Assembly (NCBI GenBank): GCA_029532415.1
Contig: JAQOTA010000048.1
Span: 608,001-672,000 of the forward strand
Source: Marasmius tenuissimus
Taxonomy: Eukaryota > Basidiomycota > Agaricomycetes > Agaricales > Marasmiaceae
Length of the DNA stretch: 64,000 nucleotides
Direction of reading: 5' to 3'
Shown here: one piece after another, positions 23,216 through 33,145 of the stretch
Numbering within the stretch: position 1 is the first letter of the stretch
Layout of the letters: each line of letters begins with the position of its first letter
Notes under the pieces: model-generated
Databases searched by the model: none
What the model was told of the DNA's origin: nothing
The model's input: the letters and a program-made list of their open reading frames with translations, nothing else
Position numbers and translations under genes: made by a program

Positions 23216-23491
23216 AATACTAATTATGTAATAACAAATTCTCAACTCAACCTGAACCACCATCTCAGCCGCGCTCAACTTTCTCAGAGTCGGACCTCTG
23301 GCCCTCTGAATACCACTTCGAGCTACAGGGAGACCGATCGGTGCTCATTTATAGTCCTACTGGCCGTGGATCAGAGAATTTGAGGAAGAAAAACTTCCGG
23401 TTGAACTTTGTGAACACAGTTGTGAGTCTTCATTGTCCCTTCGTAGAAGTCATTTCTTGACAAGCATTTTGTATAACTCATAGGATTGTCC

Positions 23492-24384
23492 ATGGCAGCG
23501 TCAAATTTGGCTAGAATCTCGAACTATTTTCGACCGACGCGTGGAGAGGCCGTGGCACGCGTTCGTGTCAACGCTCTGTGTCTGTTGACCATTTTCATCG
23601 CGACATACCTTTTGCCTCTACCCTCAATACCCACCTCGGTCATCTCTGTGGTGCTGAGGAGTCATGAAGACCGTGAAAATGCTCTGAGCCTCTGGTGGCG
23701 GGGAATCTCTTTGTTAGGTGCGTGAAGGACGATTTCTGGTTCAACAAGGCACTCACACCTTTCTACACTACAGAAGTCGCAATAACTACGATATGCTCAT
23801 ACAATATCTTGGAAGGGATTTACGCTATCAAATATCCTAGAGCGCCGCTGCCACCGCCTCATCTATCGCCCCTGAAGAAGAAGCAAGGACTGGTCATGTC
23901 ACCTTCTCCTGCGAAACGACCCAACAGCATTATCTCTCCGAACGTGCGCGAAAAATTCTGATAGCCCTTGATGCATCACATTGATGTCTATTCCACAGTC
24001 TACGCCTTCCAAGAACCTTTCGTTGTCTACCAGAAGTTTCGGTCAATCGCTCGGTGGCTCAACTACACCGAGCAAGCTGAGATACGCGGATTCTCCTTTA
24101 TCTACGCCTTCAAGGGTCGTTCGGTATACCCTGCCACCTCAACCTTCCTCTACGGCTTCGGCAGCTACCAACGCTTCGTCCACCTCCACGATGCCACCGA
24201 CTCCGAGCCCAGTTGTTTCTGCATATCGAGGGAAGCAGTCTTCGACGGCCAGTGCTGGACGTAAGTGTCTCCTCTACTCTGACGGCCTTGAGCTTGAACA
24301 TAACTCTTCTTGAACTGGATAGGTCCAATTGATGGATTGTATCTGAGCCAGATGTCAACTCGAGAGGAAGACGATGACGAATGA
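23492..24384 (+). CDS. POM34: Nucleoporin Pom34-like (NPCC) membrane protein
   Basis: Membrane nucleoporin candidate. Four exons are joined across introns 23718-23773, 23944-23998 and 24261-24322, giving 239 residues in one frame from the ATG at 23492. The N-terminal half has two hydrophobic segments, NALCLLTIFIATYLLPLP at about 28-45 and a second one spanning the first splice (LLEVAITTICSYNILEG). They are followed by YPRAPLPPPHLSPLKK. The C-terminal half is Ser/Thr/Pro-rich and probably disordered, with repeated TPS motifs, and ends in an acidic tail (TREEDDDE). This order of two membrane segments, a Pro-rich linker and a disordered tail, plus the sequence pattern, fits fungal Pom34. I am fairly but not fully sure of the family. 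Confidence 0.7.
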
Positions 24385-25221
24385 ACGAAGTTGATGTTAC
24401 TCTATGTGTGGAATGAATTGTGGCCCATTACGAACTTGATTGATGACTGCTTATCCCTTCTTTCTCGTGGCTCGATTGCTCTTGACCGCTTCGCCCTTTG
24501 TGGACGGATGTGACCAGGACACACGTCGTACCCGGAGTGATCCCAGACCTGCACTCCTTGTATGGTACCTAAATCCAACTTCGTGGATGATCCTTCAAGC
24601 GTCCTAGGTTGGAAGGAGTGCGAGGCCCGATTTCGGCAGTTACACCGCCTGTCCAAATCAGAGGGCGCTTCCTCGATTGACGTTGCCCCTGCAGCATCGG
24701 TCGCCACGACCATGCTCCCCTGGATGTCTCTACAGGCCGCACAGATGAGCATGTCTGAGGCTTAGGCTTGGAAGAACCTGGATGGTTCGGCTCTTGCATT
24801 AATGCACTCGTCCTGCTGCTTTCCAGACCTCACATGTCACCGCCATGCATGAGGAGAAGAAGTTTCCAAATCCCCACGTTGCGCAAGCATATCACATTCA
24901 TTCTCAGATCTTTATGTCCATATGTCTGACCATCATATGAAACAATTGCTAATATCCCACCTCCACCACCATCCAGGATTTCTGATCACCCTTCATTACA
25001 GCATACATGCCTGGAATCGCATCCTTCTCTTGGTTTCGCTCGCACGGTGTCTATCGACTCGGTTAAACGTCGGTTGCTGGCGAGCCTGGCAAGGTATAAA
25101 GTCAGGACATTGACTCTCGACGTTCAGGCGTTCTACGACGTTTCTACACTGAAAAGAAGTCAATGGTACCAAACCCGCTGTCAAACTCTCCTGTTCAATT
25201 CGTTGCTGACCTCGCTCCTAG
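24385..25221. other. Spacer with an uncertain minus-strand coding segment
   Basis: Minus-strand frames between about 24800 and the stop at 24451 have coding-like stretches; one ends in a basic tail (SNRATRKKG) and another contains a CAAC/CNCR cysteine pattern. I could not join them convincingly or name a family. If real, the gene would converge with POM34 with about 65 bp between stops. The right part leads into the first aminotransferase copy, whose upstream exon was not found. Confidence 0.3.
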
Positions 25222-26929
25222 TCCGATCCTCCGAAAATCCTACCCGCCAGCTTTTACGAGCAATTTCTCTCGCAGCAGGCGTTGAACAGAAAACCGAATC
25301 CCAGTCAGTTCGAGCATACTATATCGTCGCGATCAACTTCCACTGACCTCTGACCTCTCATTTTCAAGTCCGATCACTCTTCCCGCTTGAGAAGACCCCA
25401 GGTTTGCTCTCCCTTGTTGGAGGACGACCCAATCCGACGACCTTCCCGTTCACCGCCTTGTCATTCACGGCGAGAGCTCCAACTGAGGATCACGCTCGCT
25501 CGGTCCGGAAGGAGGTCCACGAGATGACGATGTCCATGTCAACATCAGCCCGGAGGATCTTGCCCTCGGCCTTGCGTATACTGATACCGCCGGGATTGCA
25601 GAGTTGTTGGGCTGGCTCGGAAAGCTGCAGGAGAGGATGCACGGAAGGAAGCCAAGCGGAGAGGGGTGGAGGATTAGCGTGGGTACTGGGTCGCAGGATC
25701 TGATTTCCAAGGTTTGTGTGCTGTGGTATCTGGAGGGTCCCTTTCTTGAATTTTGATCAACGCAATTTGAAAGGCAATAAGTGCATTGGTCAACCCGGGA
25801 GATCCTGTTCTCGTGGAACATCCGACGTACCCCGGGGTTATCCCTGTGTTGGCAAATGTTGGATGTGAACTGTGTGAGGTGGAGACGGACGCGGAGGGTA
25901 TCTCGACAACCTCTCTTTGTCGAGTACTAGAATCGTGGCCAGAAGGAAAATCTAAACCCAGAGTTCTGTACACTGTCCCTGTACGTCCGATATCACTTCT
26001 AAGTTCTAGTAGATTTCGTCGCGCTCATCACAATTCAGTATGGGGGTAATCCGACTGGAATGACCGCATCGCTCGTACGCAGGAAGGAAGTTCTGAAGCT
26101 TGCTAGGGAGTATAATTTCATCATTCTCGAGGGTGAGCAGCTCAGCCTCAATCCAGCACCTATCGACGGTAACCACTTCCACGATTCCTAGATGACCCCT
26201 ACTTTTATCTGTATTATGGTACCGCCGAACGTCCTCCATCCTACTTCTCTCTCGATCGTGAGGAGCCGGAGGTGGGACGCGTTGTGCGCTTTGACAGTTT
26301 GAGCAAGATATTGTCAGCTGGGCTAAGGTTTGGTTTCGTGTCGGGGCCAGAGAGACTTCTGAATGTAATCGATGCACATGTATGTCTTGAAACGTTTCAA
26401 AGCGGAAATGGAAGTGAGCTGAGCTGACCAATTCATATCATACAGACTGGTACCTCCAACCTGCAGAGTTCCTCGGTGGTACAGGTTATTGCGCTTGGGC
26501 TCCTCAAGACATGGGGTTGTGACGGCTTTTTTACGCATACACGGGGAGTCTCAGCCTTCTATGGCCAGAAACGAGATGTCTTGGAAGCGGCAATGAATAG
26601 ACACCTGAAAGGCCTATGTGAATGGGTTGCGCCTCAAGCTGGATTGTTTTTCTGGTAAGTAAGGCCCGTCTCACAGTAGCTTTGACCTGATTACTGACAC
26701 GGAGATGCCTAGGTTCAAACTTCTTGTCCCAAACGGGGACTCTGAAGCTGTCATGCGCACAAAAGCCGTCCAAAATGGGTTCCTCGCACTTCCTGGGACT
26801 GCTTGTTTGCCGAAGGGAGGGAAGAGTGCTTATGTTAGGGTATCGTTCAGCATTTTGACCGCTGAGGAAGTGGAAGAGGCGGTGAAACGACTGGCAAATA
26901 TTCTGAAAGAGGCGAGGGGGGAGCGGTAA
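25222..26929 (+). pseudogene. Aminotransferase class I/II copy 1, frameshifted
   Basis: PLP-dependent aminotransferase of the kynurenine/2-aminoadipate (KAT/AADAT, Aro8) type. Seven exons match copy 2 one for one, with introns 25304-25368, 25712-25773, 25981-26038, 26133-26191, 26380-26445 and 26655-26712. Kept: NPTGMTASL, FIILEDDPY, the PLP lysine in SLSKILSAGLRFGF and a C-terminal arginine in YVRVSFS. Breaks: exon 2 (25369-25711) is 343 nt against 344 in copy 2, with one base missing between the TARAPTED codons and the DDDVHV codons. The ATG used in copy 2 is not conserved, and no upstream exon was recognised. All other exons are open, so the damage is recent or a sequencing error. CGCTCGCTCGG is where the base is lost. 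Confidence 0.75.
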
Positions 26930-27321
26930 TACCGTGATCGCCGGTTGGGGCCAGTTTGCGGGTGTCGAAGAGATATAGTAGGGTATAGCATCTGCATGAT
27001 CCGGTGAGGTGCTACTTCAATAGGCTGAGGCGACCTGGACGCGAAACCGCCCCAGGTATTGCTTTCAGGCGAATGAATTTCATTCTCTGGTTAAGTAACT
27101 TCATGTGCAATGTAATGAGTACGTTCCTGTATTCAAGACGGCGAACCTCAGCCTTGAGTAGAGTCCGACGAGCAACTGGGAACTCCGGAGCTTGGATAGG
27201 GGTATTTATGATCAATTCATTACCAGGACCCGTGTCCGCAGATTACTTACGCTTCTCTTCCTCAAACCCCCATTCCCTCCACAGTCGCTCCTTGGACTAA
27301 TTACCAGATTCGAACGTTAAC
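26930..27321. other. Spacer between aminotransferase copies
   Basis: About 390 bp between the stop of copy 1 and the leader exon of copy 2. It should contain the promoter of copy 2; no defined motif is identified. Confidence 0.4.
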
Positions 27322-29231
27322 ATGCTTCGGTCGTTCAGACAGCAACGGCAAATTCCGGGATATGCCTGCCGTCTGCGGCACGGCAAAACATTCGGAAGAT
27401 GGGGAGGCGTCGGAAACGCAACTCCGATAACGAGTCATGTTTTTCACCTCCAAGGCGTGTCCCAAGGCTTTTCTTTCTTTCGAACATTATCGACGGTAAG
27501 CTTTGGCTCTAATGACCTGCTAGGTTCTCTTTACTCAACAGTTTTTTAGTCCAAAATGAACGTTCTACCAGCTAGTTTCTATGACCAGTTTCTCTCGGAA
27601 CAGGCGTTGAAGAGGAAGCCGAGTCCCAGTGAGCTTGAACGCACTCTCAGATCGCCGCAAAAATTCACTAATTTCTGCTTCAATTTACAAGTTCGGTCGC
27701 TTTATCCGCTTGAAAAAACACCTGATATGATTTCCTTGCTTGCGGGCAAGCCGAACGCATCGACGTTCCCGTTCACCTCCTTTTCATTCACTGCACGAGC
27801 TCCGACCGAAGATCCGTCTTTACTTGGGCCGGAAGGAGGTTCACGGGATACCGATGTCCAGGTTACTGTTGACCCTGAAGATCTGGCTACGGGTTTGCAG
27901 TACACTGATACTGCTGGAATTCCAAGCCTTCTTAATTGGCTCGGAGGGCTGCAGGAGAAGATGCACGGAAGGAAGCCAAGCGGAGAAGGCTGGAGACTCA
28001 GTGTCGGTGCAGGATCACAGGATTTAATTTTCAAAGTACGTTCCATACTTTTTTACGGTGTTTGTTCTTGCTAACACATCTGGAAGGCAATTAATGCGAT
28101 GGTCAACCCGGGTGATTCGGTTCTATTGGAAAGTCCGATGTACGCTGGAGTTATTCCTATGTTCACTAATCTCGGCTGCGAGGCCCATGAGGTCGAGACG
28201 GATGCGAAGGGTATCTCAGCAACTTCGCTTCGTCAAATCTTAGAATCCTGGCCGGAAGGCAAACCTAAACCGAAAGTCTTATACACCGTCCCTGTGTGTC
28301 TCGTTCTGTTCTTCAAAACGATCGACTGTACTGATTGAGAGTTTAGTACGGATGTAATCCGACTGGAATGACTGCAGCCTTGGCTCGCAGAAAAGAGGTT
28401 CTGAAGCTCGCCCGAGAACACAACTTCATCATTCTCGAAGGTGAATTACCCCCTTTATTTACGGTTGATTAATGACTAATTTCGAGCTTCCAGACGATCC
28501 CTACTACTATCTCTATTACGGTACTGCTGAACGCGTCCCCTCCTACTTCTCGCTGGAGCTGGACGAGCCGGAGGTCGGACGCGTCTTACGCTTTGACAGT
28601 CTGAGCAAAATTCTGTCAGCTGGTCTCAGGATTGGCTTTGCGTCAGGACCGGAGAGGCTGTTGGGTGCGATTGACGCCTATGTATGTGAATCCCGATTCT
28701 CCGTGCCACCGGTACCATCCTCGAAGTGACTCAAACGCATGAACCTTAACAGACCGGAATTTCGAACCTGCAAACCTCGTCCCTTACTCAGATGCTAACC
28801 CTGGGACTGCTAAAGAAATGGGGTTACGATGGGTTCCTTACACACACGCGAGGAGTCTCCGCGTTTTACGGCCAGAAACGGGATGTTTTCGAACAGGCGA
28901 TGAATAAACATCTAAAGGGTCTCTGTGAATGGGTTAGACCTGAGGCCGGGATGTTTTTCTGGTAAAGTGCCGTCTTAGTCTGAGCCTTGAATGACGGTTC
29001 TGAGTAATATACCTTAGGTTCAAACTCAACGTCCCAGGGGAGGACTCGGACGCCATGATCCGCACAAAGGCCCTTGAAAATGGGGTGCTTGCACTTCCCG
29101 GGACTGTCTTCTTGCCCAAGGGCGGTAAGACCGCGTATGTCAGGGCAGCCTTCAGTTTGTTGACCCCTGCGGACGTTGAGGAGGCTGTCAAACGACTGGC
29201 CAAGACCGTGAAAGGTGCGAAAGGAGAGTGA
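27322..29231 (+). CDS. Kynurenine/aromatic-type aminotransferase, copy 2
   Basis: Intact PLP enzyme of the KAT/AADAT/Aro8 group, which transaminates kynurenine, 2-aminoadipate or aromatic amino acids with 2-oxoglutarate. Eight exons with introns 27496-27549, 27629-27691, 28036-28086, 28294-28346, 28441-28493, 28682-28752 and 28962-29017 give 502 residues. Seen: GKPNASTFPF, GAGSQDLIFKAI, NPTGMTAAL, FIILEDDPYYYLYYG, the PLP lysine at about 338 in SLSKILSAGLRIGF, and YVRAAFS near the end. The first exon (MLRSFRQQRQIPGYACRLRH and on) is basic and lacks acids, like a mitochondrial leader. If that exon is skipped, the ATG at 27556 (MNVLPASF) gives a leaderless protein of about 442 residues. Exact substrate is not set by sequence. 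Confidence 0.88.
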
Positions 29232-31629
29232 TAATGACGAGGGAAAGAAGACGAGAAGTAAACTTATTTGGTGTATGTTTACTGAATTGAAATACATACT
29301 TAGAGACGGCGCACTGCCCTCATACAGTCCCTCTCAAACTGTTTAAAGATGATTGGAGTCGAGGGCGGGAGAACGACGCCTGCGTCCCGACATCACTTCA
29401 CGTCACTACGACTGTTCTGAATCTTTCCGTCAGGAATTACGGCCAGAAGCGATTTGTGGCTTCAGCTAACCAGAAACTTACCACCCCCGTTTTTCCTGGA
29501 AGTTCATATGTTATCACGACATCAAAGGAGATTCGACCTTCGACTTCTGGTGATAAATTAGTTGGCCCACGCCACATATCCATGACTACATCCTACCGCC
29601 GGCGGAATCCGAACTGGTCTCCGGCAAACAGTGTCGTATGTTCTGGGTTCTCTCGGTCCATAGCGTTCTTGAGATGTGGAACCAAAGCTGCTTAACTCAT
29701 CGCGACTGCCGACGAGAGGTTTATCTCCATGGACTCCGGTTGTATTGAAACCTGGGCAGAGTGCTGTTGTATCTCAATGGACTCGTTCGATCGCAACGAT
29801 CTCTGATGAACTCACACGACCAACTAGGCAGCAGTCACGAACTCCTCACGACATCTCGGATCCAATTCTCCTTACTGCGTTTACACAGAATTGTTTGTTT
29901 GAGTGGGACGCCTCGGCGTAGAGAGGTTGGTCGCCAGGCTCTCATTACAGCAGATCGAGGAGCACGTACATAGTCCCGCCCCGTTTGAATATGACGTTTC
30001 GAGGTGTGTAGTTCAAGCATGAGGTTCATCGATCATTCGGGTATGAATGACTCGACTTGTAAGTAAATGTATCGTAAGTAGCTATACTACTGAACTTCGG
30101 CCTGATGCGAATGTCACCCTCCAACAACAGCGGCAGGCAGGAAGATTTCTGGGTCACTGTCAGGGTATAGAAAGTGATATGTGGTATTTATACTACGACC
30201 GAGCAAGGAACTTTCTCTGGACTTGTCAGTGAAAGGGTCTTTGTGTTTCTAGAAATCAGTGTTTCGGGTCAGTGGCGAGACGCTCGTACTGTCAATCAGA
30301 ATGAACACCTGCATCTAGCATTCAGCTTCTATTACTACACGCCGTGCAAGGCCAAGAGTAGAGAGGCTTTCGGGGCTTGTAAGTACACCGCCTCAGTGAA
30401 CTAACGAAACCTTTGTGTTTCAAGCTAGAGGCAGAGTTCAGGCAGGCCGCAGGGTTACACCTGCACTAGACACATGGAGGGGCCCACATTATAAAACAAG
30501 CGACTCTGAGTCTTCATACATACGGTCCGACTAGCCTCGTATGCTTATGTGCGCGGGACCCTTGATATTGCTGACGTCCTGAAGCACGACTACGGCGATG
30601 AGGGATCGACACACTCCGAGGCAGTCGCTGAAATCATTATCAACAGACCCCAACACGTTCCCGGAGATATAGATTATCATAAGTTTAGGGTTGCATTACT
30701 TCTTTGAGTAGATAAGTGGAACTCCCGTTCGAGAATACCGACGAGAGTTGGCTCCAAGCAAGCAGTGAGAGGTCTCATCATCCCTGATTTACTGGCTAGT
30801 CTATTTCGAGACGTCCAATGGGGCTAGAGGTTCGGTCTTCAGGAGGAGTCTTGAGTCGGGGCCCTTCCCACAGGGTGGGTACTGTGAGTGTGTTGGAGCC
30901 AATATTTGTCCGAGTCGGAGTTTGGGGCCGACATAACGGCCAGGTCAAACCCGAGGACATGGGGAAGGTCAAAGCTGAGGCATTCGTCGAGTAGAGGCCC
31001 AAAAATTCTGGTGTAGATGTGAGCTGTCTGGTGGCTCGGCGTCGGAGTATTCTATTATAGGGACCATGTGTGCCACGATTGAGAAAAACGTCGGGACCGT
31101 GTCAATGCCAGCGCCAGTGAGGACGAGCGCGAATTCAGTCCACCAAACATGAACAGATCTAAGATATTAGCTCGTAATCACTCGGTTCCATCGACAGGGC
31201 TTGTTAAGTTTCTGACGGAATAGATGATGTTTCGTACCTGCTACTACATAATTAGCCAGTACCTTCTTTGATCATCTTTCCGTCCCGCATGAAGAGCATC
31301 AGGAAAGGGAGGTAGTACCGGTGCTACGAGCGGGAGAATCGCTCGAAAGGAGAGTGATTTTAGAGGCATGGGAAGTTATCTGGTGGGCGCTATGAGACGC
31401 CCGTCAACAACGACTTTTGCGGCTTGTGGTCGCGTACCCGGGGATGCCAACTGCGCCCCACTTTCTAGTCCAGTGGGTTGTCCAGAATTATCTGTTTGCC
31501 AGTCTAGTCCCGTTAAAGCTCATAGTAGGGTGAACGGGCCCGAGCTCGTCATCAAACACACACGCTACTATGGCGCCTGAACAGTCGTAGCATTTGTGTC
31601 TGACAAGGCACCCCATGGACACACTTAGT
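29232..31629. other. Gene-poor region; possible coding relics
   Basis: About 2.4 kb without an acceptable gene. Minus-strand segments around 30790-31350 read like broken protein pieces (for example a stretch with SIVAHMVP and, in another frame, ALTFPMSSG), but frames switch often and I recognise no family. Treated as decayed DNA. Confidence 0.35.
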
Positions 31630-31955
31630 CTTGTAGTTTTGTGAGGGGGGCACAGTGGGACGCTTTCCTGATTACCTAATCATGTACCTGGAAGAAGCGG
31701 CAGCGCAGTAGTGGGCTTGTTTGGCCTCTTAATAACCCTCAAAAAACTCGGAGAGGGAGATCAGCAAGACCATATCCGAGTGTTCCGGCTATGTTTTGCA
31801 CTCACCATCGGGGTCCATTTTCTTTCGGCGCTCGAGGTTGGTTGGGTGCTACCTTGGTGGCCGTGCAAACGCGGCCATCGCATTGGTTGGAGGTACTTGA
31901 TTAGCTAATCAAAAAACGCTCCACTGCGCGCCCCCTAACAAAACACCAGACTACA
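31630..31955. mobile_element. Probable MITE with long terminal inverted repeats
   Basis: The left end (about 31636-31680, GTTTTGTGAGGGGGGCACAG and on to ATTACCTAATCATGTACCT) matches the reverse complement of the right end (about 31890-31944, GTTTTGTTAGGGGGCGCGCA and on to ATTAGCTAATCAAGTACCT). The arms are about 50-60 bp and imperfect, around about 200 bp of unique sequence. No coding capacity. The target-site duplication could not be fixed by eye, so borders are approximate. Confidence 0.55.
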
Positions 31956-31999
31956 TACACACACATCGCTTGCGATCGTCAGTGTGTATCGTAGTCTGG
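31946..31999. repeat. Inverted repeat (hairpin)
   Basis: CCAGACTACATACACACAC is followed after a short centre (ATCGCTTGCGATCGTCA) by GTGTGTATCGTAGTCTGG, its near-perfect reverse complement. As DNA or RNA it would fold into a stem of about 18 bp. It abuts the right end of the probable MITE and may be part of a larger nested element. Confidence 0.6.
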
Positions 32000-32566
32000 A
32001 TACTCGAGACTAGGACACACTAGAAAAGGTGGAAAAGGCACTGATGTTTGTATTTTCCCAGCTATCATTCAGGATCACGATAAACGTGCTTCTGAATCTG
32101 GAGCCTGAGGTCCCCATCTTCAGCTTCGATTTTCCGAGACTGTTCCATATGTCCCGCGAGAGTTTGTGGTTTGCTCCTTCGAGGAAGTATGGCCCGAACT
32201 CGAATCTGAAGCAAGGTTTTCAATCATAGATCGAGTCAGTGAATGTCCACTCTGTGACCACATCGGGCCTAGTTCAAGTTAAAACATTTGACCTTCCATT
32301 TCCCCTGATCCGAACGGTGTAGATCTTTCCAGTTCAGGCAAGGGTAAGACAAGTGCGGCCCTCTGGCACCGCCAACCGGGTGACAAGGACATATCGCTGA
32401 TAAATCAAACTCCTCTCCCAAACCACCACCACCAGCTTCATTACATCGCAAACTCCTCCCATATCTTCATCGAGTGAGTGGACTTGGCTCTCCTTACCTG
32501 GTTACGAGGGCGTGGAGTGGCCGGAAATTTGAATTGAATCCCTTCATTCAGCTCGACTTTGGCCAT
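32000..32566. other. Spacer, no gene recognised
   Basis: An open plus frame (32029-32229) and a minus frame (32269-32451) show no known motif. The right part is upstream of the microprotein gene. Confidence 0.3.
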
Positions 32567-32856
32567 ATGGCGTACGCGTACGAAATATTTGCAGAATCGT
32601 CCTCGGTACCTGTGAATAGGTGCTATCAAGTTAAATGCAGTACCTGTGGGAAAACTACCTGGGCTGTGAGTATTTTTGAGTGTGTGATGCAGATACACAC
32701 CCTGAGATCTGACGGGACATTTTAGGGGTGCGGCAAACATGCTGAAGCGGTGAGTGGCCCGTACAGATTGTCAGAAGAGAATACTAAACGGTAAAGAAGG
32801 TGATGAAGGATGTGCCCGAAGAAGAAAAATGTGCTTGCAAGAGAGATGAATTGTGA
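32567..32856 (+). CDS. 43-residue CxxC microprotein
   Basis: Four tiny exons (5, 46, 24 and 57 nt) are separated by introns 32572-32619, 32666-32725 and 32750-32799, and join to a 43-residue frame. The protein begins MACYQVKCSTCGKTTWAGCG, continues KHAEAVMKDVPEEEKCAC and ends KRDEL. Six cysteines (CxxC twice over a short span, then CxC) suggest a zinc site. The KCSTCGKTTWAGCGxH block resembles a small conserved eukaryotic protein family of unknown function that I know from fungal genomes. Splice sites are good (GTGAGT donors and an ACTAAC branch point before the last exon). The weakest part is the 5-nt first exon. Function unknown. Confidence 0.62.
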
Positions 32857-33145
32857 GGGGAAGAAAGAACTCGCTAGAAACTGCAGATGTGGAATTGGGG
32901 GTGTACGGATACTGTATACAATTATACAACGGTTGCTGTAAAGCTGAATGAATTTAAACGATTGAATGAGTCGAAATAAGATCCATCAGTAAAGATTACT
33001 GAACCTTTGATAGTCGGCTAGCCCAGATGTCAGAAGCGCTAGCAAAGCCTCAGTCAAACGCGGTAATGAAAAGGGCTGGCTCTGATATTACGTAATTCGA
33101 AAACTTTCTTGCTCTTCCGGTCGTCAATGCACACTGTGTGCAGCC

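Noticed and set aside
24402..24799. Named gene downstream of POM34
   Set aside because: Minus-strand frames look partly coding, but no consistent exon chain or family could be established.
29456..29480. Third aminotransferase fragment (a TACGGCCAGAAGCG word resembling the copies)
   Set aside because: The match is about 14 bp only, with no flanking similarity; likely chance.
32856..32856. KRDEL terminus as proof of ER residence
   Set aside because: The microprotein has no signal peptide, so an ER-retention role is unsupported.
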